Below, in pieces: positions 10,012 through 17,235 of a stretch of 23,172 bases of DNA. The stretch spans positions 1 through 23,172 of the IMG/VR virus record IMGVR_UViG_3300017776_000200. One strand, written 5' to 3'. Positions within the stretch are counted from its first letter, which is position 1, and every line of letters starts with the position of its first letter. Source of the stretch: a virus. The notes under the pieces were generated by a model. It was not told the origin of the DNA. It searched no databases and saw nothing but the letters and a program-made list of their open reading frames with translations. A program made the position numbers and the translations under genes.

Positions 10012-13000
10012 ATGGCAATAACAATATCAGACATATCACCTAGAATACAATATACAGCTACGTCTGGACAAACATCATTTACAGTTCCTTTTGAGTTCTT
10101 TGGTGATAATGATTTAGTAGTAGTTAATACTAATGCTGGTGGTGTTAATACAACTTTAACTAAAGCTGCAAGTCCTTCTAGTGTATCACAATATTCTGTC
10201 ACAGGAGCTGGTGTTACTGGTGGTGGTTCTATTACACTTGGTGGTGGAGCAACTTTAAACGATAAATACACAATTACAAGAAATGTACCAATAGCTAGAT
10301 CAACTGATTTTGCTACTACTGGTGTATTTCCTATAGATTCTTTAAATACAGAATTAGATAAACTTGTTGCAATGATGCAACAACAAGGAGTAGATATTAA
10401 TTTATCTCCTAGAGCTTCTTCTACAACATCAACAGCTTATGGTTTAATATTTCCAGAATTAGTTGCTGATAAAATATTATCAGTAAATAGTGCTGGTGAT
10501 AGTCTTTTATTTTCTCAAGAAATAGGTAATTTTAAAGGAAATTGGTCAGCTAGTACATCATATGTACAAAGAGATATAGTAAAAGATACTTCTACAAATA
10601 ATATATTTATAGCAAACACTGCTCATACATCATCAGGATCACAACCTTTAACTACAAATACAGATTCTGCAAAGTGGGATTTATTAGTAGATGCTGCATC
10701 AGCAACAACTTCAGCAAGTGCTGCTGCAACTTCAGCTACTGCTGCTGCTTCTAGTGCAACTACTGCATCTGGTCATGCTACTACAGCAACTACCAAAGCT
10801 GGTGAAGCCGCAACTTCTGCTACAGCTTCAGCCAGTTCTGCTACAGCTTCTGCTAGTTCTGCAACAAGTGCTAGTGGTTCTGCATCAACTGCAACGACTA
10901 AGGCTAGTGAGGCTAGTACAAGTGCTACTAATGCTGCATCATCTGCAACATCTGCTACTAGCTCTGCATCTACAGCTACAACCAAAGCAAGTGAAGCATC
11001 TACGTCTGCAACAAACGCTGCATCTTCAGCAACTACTGCATCTACTAATGCTACAACTGCTACAACAAAAGCAACTGAGGCTGCTACATCAGCTACAACA
11101 GCTTCTACACAAGCAAGTACAGCTACTACAAAGGCAAGTGAAGCCGCTACATCAGCAACAAATGCAGCTACATCTGCTACATCATCTGCTACTTCAGCGA
11201 CTAATGCTGGTAATTCAGCTACCGCAGCCGCTAATTCTGCCGCTGCTGCTGCTAATTCATTTGATGATTTTGATGATAAATACTTAGGAAGTAAAACTTC
11301 TAATCCTACAGTAGACAATGATGGTAATGCTTTAGTAACTGGTGCTTTATATTTTAATTCAACTGCAAATGAAATGCGTGTTTATGATGGTGCTAATTGG
11401 ATTGCTGCCTCAAGTGCTGGTACAGCTTCTTTAATTTTATATGAGTACACAGCAACAGCTGGTCAAACAACTTTTACTGGTAGTGATGATAACTCAGCAA
11501 CACTTTCTTACAGTGTAGGTAATTTACAAGTAATGATGAATGGTATTGTATTAGACCCTTCAGATTTTACAGCAACAACTGGTACATCTATTGTGCTAGG
11601 TAGTGGAGCTGCTCTAAATGATTTAGTTAATATCTATGCTTTTAAATCTTTTACTGTATCTGAAATTAATGCAAACAATCTAAATGACGGAATAGTACCT
11701 GATGCAAGATTTCCAGCAACCTTACCAGCTATATCTGGTGCTAACTTAACAAACTTAGATGCTTCTGATTTAGCAAGTGGTACTGTACCTGATGCAAGAT
11801 TTCCAGCAACACTTCCAGCTTTAAATGGTTCTGCTTTAACAAATTTAACTTCTGGTAACTTAACTGGTGCATTACCAGCTATTGATGGTTCTGCTCTCAC
11901 AGGTATAGAATCAGGAATTGCTTGGCAATCATCAATTAAAACAGCTAATTTTTCAGCATCTTCTAATGAAGGTTATTGGGTTGATACATCATCAAACACA
12001 GTAACTATAACATTCCCTTCAAGTCCAAGTGTAGGAGATACTATTGAATTAGTAGACTATGCAAGAAATTGGGGAACAAATAAAATTATAATAGATAGTA
12101 ATACTAAAAACTATCAAGGCGACCCAGATACATTTATTGTTCAATACGACACAAGTGGTCAAGGATTAAGAGTAGTTTATTCTGGTGCAACCAAAGGTTG
12201 GATTCCAACATCAGACGAAGTATCTGAAGATAATCCTATAAATGCTTATAATGTAGATTTCTTAGTTGTCGCTGGTGGAGCTGGTGGCGGTATGGATTCT
12301 GGTGGAGGTGGAGGTGCTGGTGGTTATCGAGCATCATACAACTCTGAGGCATCAGGTGGTGGAGGTTCTTCGGAAACTGCACTACAGGTTATAGCTGGAA
12401 CTCAATACACTGTAACAGTAGGCTCTGGTGGTTCTGCATCATCAGGTGGTTCTGCTAGTCGAGGGGGTAGTGGTAGTGGTTCTGTTTTTGGTTCAATAAG
12501 TTCAACTGGTGGTGGTGGTGGAGGAAGTAATAGTGAATCACCTGACCTAAGACCTGGACTTAATGGAGGTTCTGGCGGTGGTGCTGGTACAAATTCAAAT
12601 GGCGGAGTTCATCAAGGTGGCTCTGGAACAGCTAATCAAGGCTTTGATGGTGGAGATTCTGACGGAGGGTCATTTCCAAATAGAAAAGGTGGTGGTGGCG
12701 GAGGTGCTTCTGCTGCTGGTGGAAATGCATCACAAACTGTTGCTGGTAGTGGAGGTAATGGTGTTGCTTCAACAATCACAGGTTCTTCAGTCACACGAGC
12801 TGGTGGCGGTGGAGGTGGCGGTCAAGGTAATGCTGGTACTGCTGGTTCTGGAGGTTCAGGCGGTGGCGGTGCTGGAAGCGTTAATGGTAATGGAACAAAT
12901 GGAACAGGAAACACTGGTAGTGGTGGAGGTGCTTGTTCATACAATCAGACAAGTGGTGCTGGGGGTTCTGGTATCGTTATTCTTCGTATGCCAACTGCTA

Positions 13001-13095
13001 GTTATTCAGGCACAACATCAGGTTCACCTTCTGTTTCAACAAGTGGCTCAGATACAATATTAACATACACAGGTTCAGGGAGTTACACAGCGTAA
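10012..13095 (+). CDS. Tail fibre protein, T7 gp17-type N-terminus with Gly-rich tip
   Basis: This 1027-residue modular adhesin is built as follows. Residues 1 to about 125 form a T7-type tail-attachment domain (IQYTATSGQTSFTVPFEF, later ITRNVPI). Residues about 173-226 contain a W...Y...D...A...W pattern like small carbohydrate-binding modules. Residues about 227-419 are an Ala/Ser/Thr heptad shaft. Residues about 475-555 repeat the YTATAGQTTFTG module. Copies of PDARFPATLPA follow at about 560-630. A beta domain lies at about 655-740 (TVTITFPSSPSVGD). From about 748 there is a Gly-rich domain starting FLVVAGGAGGG, ending near SGIVILRMPTASYSG. The fibre should be trimeric and recognise the host surface. 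It sits directly after the ejection genes and its stop overlaps the next start (TAATG). Confidence 0.88.
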   Translation: MAITISDISPRIQYTATSGQTSFTVPFEFFGDNDLVVVNTNAGGVNTTLTKAASPSSVSQYSVTGAGVTGGGSITLGGGATLNDKYTITRNVPIARSTDFATTGVFPIDSLNTELDKLVAMMQQQGVDINLSPRASSTTSTAYGLIFPELVADKILSVNSAGDSLLFSQEIGNFKGNWSASTSYVQRDIVKDTSTNNIFIANTAHTSSGSQPLTTNTDSAKWDLLVDAASATTSASAAATSATAAASSATTASGHATTATTKAGEAATSATASASSATASASSATSASGSASTATTKASEASTSATNAASSATSATSSASTATTKASEASTSATNAASSATTASTNATTATTKATEAATSATTASTQASTATTKASEAATSATNAATSATSSATSATNAGNSATAAANSAAAAANSFDDFDDKYLGSKTSNPTVDNDGNALVTGALYFNSTANEMRVYDGANWIAASSAGTASLILYEYTATAGQTTFTGSDDNSATLSYSVGNLQVMMNGIVLDPSDFTATTGTSIVLGSGAALNDLVNIYAFKSFTVSEINANNLNDGIVPDARFPATLPAISGANLTNLDASDLASGTVPDARFPATLPALNGSALTNLTSGNLTGALPAIDGSALTGIESGIAWQSSIKTANFSASSNEGYWVDTSSNTVTITFPSSPSVGDTIELVDYARNWGTNKIIIDSNTKNYQGDPDTFIVQYDTSGQGLRVVYSGATKGWIPTSDEVSEDNPINAYNVDFLVVAGGAGGGMDSGGGGGAGGYRASYNSEASGGGGSSETALQVIAGTQYTVTVGSGGSASSGGSASRGGSGSGSVFGSISSTGGGGGGSNSESPDLRPGLNGGSGGGAGTNSNGGVHQGGSGTANQGFDGGDSDGGSFPNRKGGGGGGASAAGGNASQTVAGSGGNGVASTITGSSVTRAGGGGGGGQGNAGTAGSGGSGGGGAGSVNGNGTNGTGNTGSGGGACSYNQTSGAGGSGIVILRMPTASYSGTTSGSPSVSTSGSDTILTYTGSGSYTA
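10786..11268 (+). repeat. In-frame heptad repeats coding the fibre shaft
   Basis: The motif ATTKA recurs five times inside the fibre gene (first at residue 259), with spacings of 35, 28, 28 and 21 residues, all multiples of seven. Within each block the register is ATTKASE followed by heptads such as ASTSATN and AASSATS. The DNA copies have diverged at synonymous positions, so selection on protein register, not recent slippage, is suggested. An A/S/T-rich trimeric coiled coil is the natural reading. Both the opposite strand and another + frame stay open here because of composition. Confidence 0.85.
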
Positions 13096-13445
13096 TGGCA
13101 CATTTCGCAAAATTAGGAGTTGGAAACATTATTGAAAGAGTGGAAGTGGTATCAAATGATATTGCTACAAACGAACAAGCTGGAGTAAATTTTTTAAATA
13201 CTTTATATGGCACTAGAGATACTTGGAAACAAACATCTTACAATGGCACTATAAGAAAAAACTTTGCTGGTGTTGGTTATAGTTATAACCAAACAAAAGA
13301 TGCTTTTATTCCACCCAAACCTTTTAACAGTTGGACATTAGATGAAGATACTTGTCTTTGGGAAGCACCTGTTGCTTATCCTGATGACGGACAATTTTAT
13401 CAATGGAATGAAACAAACCAAGAATGGGAGATAATTAATGACTAG
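13095..13445 (+). CDS. Tail-associated structural protein of the MAHFAKL family
   Basis: This 116-residue protein starts MAHFAKLGVGNIIERVEVVS and continues with TWKQTSYNGTIRKNFAGVGY, then FIPPKPFNSWTLDEDTCLWE and YPDDGQFYQWNE. This is a recurrent family of small aromatic-rich proteins found next to tail fibre genes in marine myo- and podoviruses. It is usually annotated as hypothetical or virion structural. Its position between two fibre-like genes fits a tail or fibre accessory role, but the biochemical function is unknown. The start lies in a TAATG overlap and the end overlaps the next gene by eight bases. Confidence 0.72.
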   Translation: MAHFAKLGVGNIIERVEVVSNDIATNEQAGVNFLNTLYGTRDTWKQTSYNGTIRKNFAGVGYSYNQTKDAFIPPKPFNSWTLDEDTCLWEAPVAYPDDGQFYQWNETNQEWEIIND

Positions 13446-14484
13446 AGCAAGGGATTTAGCAAATTTTATAAATGGCATAGACGCAAGTAAAATTATATCT
13501 GGTACTTTTGCAGATGCTAGAATAGCAGCATCTAATGTTTCTCAACACGCATCATCTTTTGATGATAACAATCTTGTTAATGACATATCTACTTTAGCAT
13601 TAAGAGAAGCTACTAGAGAAAATCTAGTAGGATATAATACTAATTCTAGTTCTGTAGATGTTTTTCAAGACGCAACCAAATTAGATGCTCTTTCTAATAG
13701 TTCTAGAAATACAAGTGAATATGTTTCAAGCCTTACATCAGTTATATCTCCTAAGAGATATTGGAGAGCATTTAAAACTTCAGGTGCTGTATCTGGAAGT
13801 TATCATAGTATACTAAAAGTATTTAGTGGTGCAGACCATTCCACACAGGAAACTGTAACTGCTGGAATGTTATCATCAACTGGCGTAACTGTAACTAGTG
13901 GTTTACAAAACTTGTTAGATGGAGATGCTTCAACAGTAGCCTTTCACACTGATACTGCTCCTGTTGGCTCTACTGTAACTATTGACTTTGGTTCAGGTAA
14001 TGAAAAAGCATTAACTAGATGGTTCTTTGATTATAATTCACTAACAAATGCTTCATGGAGAGCTGAATGGTCGTCTGATAATACTAACTGGACTGCTGTT
14101 ACAGTAGGAATACAAATAAGTAATTTCATGGATTGGGATGCAGTTACAACTGACACATTTAATGCGACTGGAAACTTTACTGGTGCAACAATAACAGCAC
14201 CTAGTTCTGTTTCTAAAATGGGTGGTATTTTTACTTATCAAGATACTTCTGGAACAAACTCATTAAACACAGACATAATTTTACAGCTATCAGCAGATGG
14301 TGGTTCTAACTTTACCACTACAACTTTGACAGCTTTGCCAGACTTTTCTACAGGAATTAAAATGGCAAAAGCAAATGATGTAAGTGTTACTGCTGGTACA
14401 TCATTAAAATATAAAATCCTCTTTGCTAATCAAAGTAGTGGTAGCAAAGAAGCAAGAATTAGAGGAGTTAGTTTACAATACTAA
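13438..14484 (+). CDS. Second tail fibre/receptor-binding protein with discoidin-like domain
   Basis: This 348-residue protein begins MTRARDLANF and DASKIISGTFADARIAASN, resembling the repeat ASDLASGTVPDARFPA in the main fibre. Residues about 145-245 have the pattern of an F5/8 type C (discoidin) jelly roll: NLLDGDAST, then VGSTVTIDFGSG, then AEWSSDNTNWTAV. Such domains bind sugars, so a receptor-binding or fibre-tip role is plausible. The C-terminal third is beta-rich (TDIILQLSADGGSNF) and reads as another carbohydrate- or structure-binding module. It overlaps the previous gene by eight bases (start ATG within the last codons). Confidence in a tail location is good; the ligand is unknown. 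Confidence 0.7.
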   Translation: MTRARDLANFINGIDASKIISGTFADARIAASNVSQHASSFDDNNLVNDISTLALREATRENLVGYNTNSSSVDVFQDATKLDALSNSSRNTSEYVSSLTSVISPKRYWRAFKTSGAVSGSYHSILKVFSGADHSTQETVTAGMLSSTGVTVTSGLQNLLDGDASTVAFHTDTAPVGSTVTIDFGSGNEKALTRWFFDYNSLTNASWRAEWSSDNTNWTAVTVGIQISNFMDWDAVTTDTFNATGNFTGATITAPSSVSKMGGIFTYQDTSGTNSLNTDIILQLSADGGSNFTTTTLTALPDFSTGIKMAKANDVSVTAGTSLKYKILFANQSSGSKEARIRGVSLQY

Positions 14485-14491
14485 TAGTTAA

Positions 14492-14533
14492 ATGTGTGAG
14501 TGTTGCGAAGGTTACGACTGTATTTGTAAGTAA
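14492..14533 (+). CDS. 13-residue cysteine-rich peptide (candidate mini-gene)
   Basis: The gap between two genes is filled by a short frame, MCECCEGYDCICK, starting eight bases after the preceding stop. It ends in a TAA that overlaps the next ATG as TAATG, exactly like the accepted genes of this operon. Five of 13 residues are cysteine in a CxCC...CxC arrangement that could bind a metal ion or form a compact disulfide or lipidated peptide. No good Shine-Dalgarno is present, but neighbouring genes lack one too. The alternative is that it is a chance frame in a spacer. The junction style and residue bias make me favour a real product. Confidence 0.45.
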   Translation: MCECCEGYDCICK

Positions 14534-14898
14534 TGCCTAGCCTATCAGACAAAACAGAAATAGGTTTACCTCTTAAAAACTTATTGAGTTTATTAGGTGT
14601 AACTGCTACAGCAGTCTGGGCATACTTTGGTATTATTGAAAGACTAAACAATATAGAAACTAGAGCTACTCTATTTGAAGCTGATCTTGTAAAGAACGCA
14701 GATCAAACTCCTATAGATCAGGAACAGTTTATGCTACTAGAATTTGTATCAGAACAAGTAGAAGGTATGTCAGAAGATTTAGAAAACATGGCACATAACA
14801 AAGTAAACATTATGAGATTACAAGCTGATATGGAAAAAGCATTAGAAAATATAGAAGAATTAAAAGATAAAGTAAGAGCAAACGGATATGATCACTAA
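14533..14898 (+). CDS. Membrane-anchored coiled-coil protein of the lysis region
   Basis: This 121-residue protein has one hydrophobic segment at about residues 15-35 (LLSLLGVTATAVWAYFGIIE) followed by a long charged helical region through the C-terminus (ENMAHNKVNIMRL, then MEKALENIEELKDKV). A similar layout, a polar N-terminus with GLPL, one membrane segment ending WAYFGIIERL and a coiled coil, is common in marine phages near lysis genes. It could be a spanin-like or holin-accessory protein, but no lipobox or defining motif is seen. It starts at a TAATG overlap and overlaps the next gene by eleven bases. Confidence 0.7.
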   Translation: MPSLSDKTEIGLPLKNLLSLLGVTATAVWAYFGIIERLNNIETRATLFEADLVKNADQTPIDQEQFMLLEFVSEQVEGMSEDLENMAHNKVNIMRLQADMEKALENIEELKDKVRANGYDH

Positions 14899-15106
14899 AG
14901 TAATTATAGCATTGTTATTATTTTCTGGTGGTACTATGATTGAACATACTATTACTGATGGTGTTAAAGATTGTCTTGAAAAGAAAAGAATGATTGAAAG
15001 AAATATGAAATCAGAAACAGCTAAAGTATCATGTGTTAAAGTAGAAGCACAAATAGAAACTATAGAAGGCCGTGAATTTATAAGATCAATAGGTAAAATA
15101 AACTAA
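14888..15106 (+). CDS. Small secreted protein with two cysteines
   Basis: This 72-residue protein has a basic start and hydrophobic core typical of a signal peptide (ITKVIIALLLFSGGTMI). A mature part follows with DGVKDCLEKK and a second Cys 20 residues later (KVSCVKVEAQI). The two cysteines could form a periplasmic disulfide. It resembles the 68-residue protein two genes downstream. The place inside the lysis block suggests a periplasmic role, possibly spanin-like. It overlaps the upstream gene by eleven bases and joins the next by TAATG. Confidence 0.65.
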   Translation: MITKVIIALLLFSGGTMIEHTITDGVKDCLEKKRMIERNMKSETAKVSCVKVEAQIETIEGREFIRSIGKIN

Positions 15107-15306
15107 TGAGTACATTAACGAAACTAGCTAAAATAGAACAAAAGCTAGATTCAATGCATAATGATTTAACTAAAAATAAACAAGACATAGAAGAACTAAA
15201 GAGAAAAATGAATATGGGTGCTGGTGGTATAAAAGCACTAGCTATATTTGGAGGTATAATTATAGCACTTACAATGTTTATTACAAAATTAGTTGGTATG
15301 AGATGA
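15106..15306 (+). CDS. Small holin-like protein (coiled coil plus C-terminal membrane segment)
   Basis: This 66-residue protein has a charged helix with heptad-like hydrophobics at about residues 4-35 (LAKIEQKLDSM, DIEELKRKM) and a single membrane segment at about 41-60 (GIKALAIFGGIIIALTMFIT). This is the layout of XhlA-type hemolysin/holin accessory proteins, though I cannot confirm family membership. Its neighbours are also small envelope proteins. It starts at TAATG and ends at an ATGA overlap. Confidence 0.65.
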   Translation: MSTLTKLAKIEQKLDSMHNDLTKNKQDIEELKRKMNMGAGGIKALAIFGGIIIALTMFITKLVGMR

Positions 15307-15509
15307 AAGTATTTCTTATTATGTTTTTCTGTATTCAAAATCCAGAAATACCATTAAAAGATACTTGTTTAAAAGAAGTAAGATCAAATCAATTTGATAC
15401 TGTAGAAAAATGTTTGAAAGAAATTGAAGCTATTAGAGTAACTGTTAGTCATTTACCTGATGTTTATACTACAGGATTTTGTACAAGTAAGACTATACAA
15501 AGTATATAA
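15303..15509 (+). CDS. Small secreted protein with conserved cysteine pair
   Basis: This 68-residue protein has a short hydrophobic N-terminus (KVFLIMFFC) and a mature part containing DTVEKCLKE and a second Cys 23 residues later (TTGFCTSK), plus an extra Cys in KDTCLKE. The DxVxxCL element and Cys spacing resemble the 72-residue protein at 14888-15106, suggesting an old duplication. It is probably periplasmic or membrane-attached; the function is unknown. The ATGA overlap with the upstream gene supports its start. Confidence 0.6.
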   Translation: MKVFLIMFFCIQNPEIPLKDTCLKEVRSNQFDTVEKCLKEIEAIRVTVSHLPDVYTTGFCTSKTIQSI

Positions 15510-15528
15510 TTTTATTTAATCTAAATTC

Positions 15529-16233
15529 GTGTCTAAACGAATATTAGTTATAAGTGATTGTCATTTTCCATATCATCATGAATCACTATTCTCTTTTTTA
15601 AATAAATTAAATAAACAATACAAACCAGATACTGTCGTTCATATTGGAGATGAAATGGATTGGCATTCTATTAACGTAAGTCATGTTATAAATCCAGACT
15701 TACCATCTCCAGCTGATGAGTTACTTGGTGGACGTTCTCTATGTAAGCAATTAGAAAAAATATTTCCTAAGATGACACTACTAGAATCTAATCATGGATC
15801 TATGGTGCTTAGACGTGCTATGGCAAAGGGTATGTCAAAATTCTTTATCAAAGATTACAATGAAATACTAGAAGTGGGTAAAGGATGGGTGTGGAAAGAG
15901 AAACATATTATTGAAACTGATAAAGGAAGGATTTGTTTTGCTCATCAATTCTGTAAAGATATTGCAAAAGCTGTTAGAGAAACATCTCAAAGTTGTGTAC
16001 AAGGGCATTTTCATACTACGTCAGAAATTAAATATGTAGCTAATGATTATAATTTAAACTGGGGTATGTCTGTTGGTTGTCTTGTGGATAAAAAATCACT
16101 AGCTATGGCATATATGAAAGTGAATTTATCAAAGCCAGTATTGTCTTGTGGAGTTATCACAGAAGGTATACCTTACATTGTTCCTATGGTTCTAAAGAAA
16201 AGTGGATCATGGGATGGAAATATTTACTTATAA
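15529..16233 (+). CDS. Calcineurin-like metallophosphoesterase
   Basis: This 234-residue protein shows the metal-binding motifs of the family in order: D10-x-H12 (ISDCHFPY), G40-D41 with D44 (HIGDEMDW), N88-H89 (ESNHGS), H139 (FAHQF) and GHFH with H160 and H162. These residues coordinate two metal ions and support phosphodiester or phosphomonoester hydrolysis; the substrate is unknown. The start is GTG at 15529, chosen because the DxH strand begins immediately after it and no upstream ATG fits. No Shine-Dalgarno is evident. It lies among envelope and lysis genes after the only notable spacer (19 nt) of the block. Related phosphoesterases are common in marine phages, where the target may be nucleic acid, nucleotide or an envelope phosphodiester. 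Confidence 0.85.
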   Translation: MSKRILVISDCHFPYHHESLFSFLNKLNKQYKPDTVVHIGDEMDWHSINVSHVINPDLPSPADELLGGRSLCKQLEKIFPKMTLLESNHGSMVLRRAMAKGMSKFFIKDYNEILEVGKGWVWKEKHIIETDKGRICFAHQFCKDIAKAVRETSQSCVQGHFHTTSEIKYVANDYNLNWGMSVGCLVDKKSLAMAYMKVNLSKPVLSCGVITEGIPYIVPMVLKKSGSWDGNIYL

Positions 16234-16242
16234 GGAGTGAAC

Positions 16243-16350
16243 ATGGATATGATTAAAGATATGTGGATGAAATGGAAACCAGTATTAAGTCATTATAAAA
16301 TATGGATGATAATCTCTGGTGTACTGTTTGCCATGTTATTGTTTAGCTAA
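16243..16350 (+). CDS. 35-residue single-pass membrane peptide
   Basis: This short frame has a strong Shine-Dalgarno (AAGGAG at 16232-16237) six bases before its ATG. It encodes an amphipathic, Met/Trp/Lys-rich N-terminus (MDMIKDMWMKWKPVL) and a hydrophobic C-terminal segment (IWMIISGVLFAMLLFS). The stop overlaps the start of the 3TM holin gene as TAATG, so the two are translationally coupled. It is well suited to be a holin partner, antiholin or small membrane lysis effector; this is an inference from position and topology. Confidence 0.68.
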   Translation: MDMIKDMWMKWKPVLSHYKIWMIISGVLFAMLLFS

Positions 16351-16751
16351 TGCTAAATTTATTAGGAGCTATTGGGCCTATTGCTAAAATAGCGTTAGGT
16401 GTTGTTGATAAGTCAGTACAAGATAAAGACTTAGCAGAAAAACTTAAATCTCAAATTACATCTCAGATGTTAGATAATAATAGCAAAGAATTACAAAGTG
16501 CAGCATCAATCATACAAGCTGAAGCTGGTAGTAAGCATTGGCTTACTGCAACGTGGCGACCAGCATTAATGTGGATATGTATTATAGTAATTTTTAATAA
16601 TTATATACTAATGCCTTTTGCTAACATAATATTTGGTACGACAGTAGAACTGTCTATTCCTGATCCTATGTGGAATTTACTAACAATCGGTGTTGGTGGG
16701 TATATAGCTGGTAGAAGTGGTGAAAAGATCGCTGAGAACTGGAAAAAATAG
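16350..16751 (+). CDS. GTA-type 3TM holin
   Basis: This 133-residue protein has a polar N-terminal half (a weakly hydrophobic helix at about residues 3-18, then KDLAEKLKSQI) and the hallmark KHWLTATWRPALMW, leading into a membrane segment at about 72-92. A last hydrophobic segment lies at about 107-122 (WNLLTIGVGGYIAGRSG). The HxWxxxWRP pattern is typical of the holin family found in gene transfer agents and marine phages. Holins permeabilise the inner membrane at lysis. It is the last gene of the + strand late operon, and a strong hairpin follows. No endolysin is visible next to it. Confidence 0.8.
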   Translation: MLNLLGAIGPIAKIALGVVDKSVQDKDLAEKLKSQITSQMLDNNSKELQSAASIIQAEAGSKHWLTATWRPALMWICIIVIFNNYILMPFANIIFGTTVELSIPDPMWNLLTIGVGGYIAGRSGEKIAENWKK

Positions 16752-16760
16752 CATTTTAAG

Positions 16761-16799
16761 AGCCATACAGGGGGTACTTTTATGATCCCCTGTATGGTT
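16761..16799. terminator. Probable bidirectional terminator hairpin between convergent operons
   Basis: An 11-bp perfect inverted repeat, CCATACAGGGG (16763-16773) and CCCCTGTATGG (16787-16797), can be extended by two weaker pairs. It lies in the 58-base gap between the 3' ends of the + strand holin and - strand SSB genes. The loop is 13 nt. Neither side has a long U tract, so it is either a weak intrinsic terminator or a 3'-end protecting or processing hairpin. Its position is exactly where a two-way terminator is expected. Confidence 0.7.
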
Positions 16800-16809
16800 A
16801 AGTATTAAT

Positions 16810-17223
16810 CTAGAAAGGAATATCTGCTGCATCATCATCTGTTGATTTTGATACTTTAGCATCTTCTGTTTTGCCAGAACCCTCTGGTCTGCCTATCATT
16901 TTAAGCATTCCTTTATATTTGGCAATAACAATCTCTGTAGTGTACTTAGTTACACCATCTTGTTCATACTTTCTGGTTTCGATTTGACCTTCTAGGTAAA
17001 TTGTCTGACCTTTTTTACAGTATTTTTCTACTGTATCGGCAATCATAGGATCAAATACAACGACATTGTGCCATTGTGTTTTCTCTTGTAGTTCACCATC
17101 TTTATTTTTGAACCTTTCATTGGTAGCTAGATTCAATCTGGCAAACTTAGAATCGGTTGTAGTTATTTTGATCTCTGGATCAGCACCCAGATTACCAAGC
17201 AGTGTTGCTTTGTTTATTGTCAT
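16810..17223 (-). CDS. ssb: Single-stranded DNA-binding protein
   Basis: This 137-residue protein has the bacterial SSB OB-fold pattern: NKATLLGNLGADPEI at the N-terminus, FARLNLATNERF, then WHNVVVFDPMIADTVEKY, KKGQTIYLEGQIETRKY and YTTEIVI. A short flexible linker follows, and the acidic tail ends DDDAADIPF, the interaction tip used to recruit recombination and replication proteins. It coats ssDNA during phage replication and recombination. It has a strong Shine-Dalgarno (AAGGAG) and is the last gene of the - strand operon that also encodes the exonuclease and annealing protein. Confidence 0.95.
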   Translation of the reverse strand: MTINKATLLGNLGADPEIKITTTDSKFARLNLATNERFKNKDGELQEKTQWHNVVVFDPMIADTVEKYCKKGQTIYLEGQIETRKYEQDGVTKYTTEIVIAKYKGMLKMIGRPEGSGKTEDAKVSKSTDDDAADIPF

Positions 17224-17235
17224 GTAGATTTCTCC

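Noticed and set aside
10773-11318. 181-residue Ala/Val-rich frame on the minus strand and a Leu/Gln-rich + frame (10691-11287)
   Set aside because: Both are compositional shadows of the fibre shaft; they contain only low-complexity residues dictated by GCT/ACT/TCT codons.
12563-13063. 166-residue + frame in the Gly-rich tip
   Set aside because: It is a Val/Leu-rich shadow of GGT-rich coding sequence in another frame.
15990-16200. Tailspike or endolysin in place of the phosphoesterase
   Set aside because: The DxH, GD, NH and GHxH motifs are diagnostic of calcineurin-like phosphoesterase.
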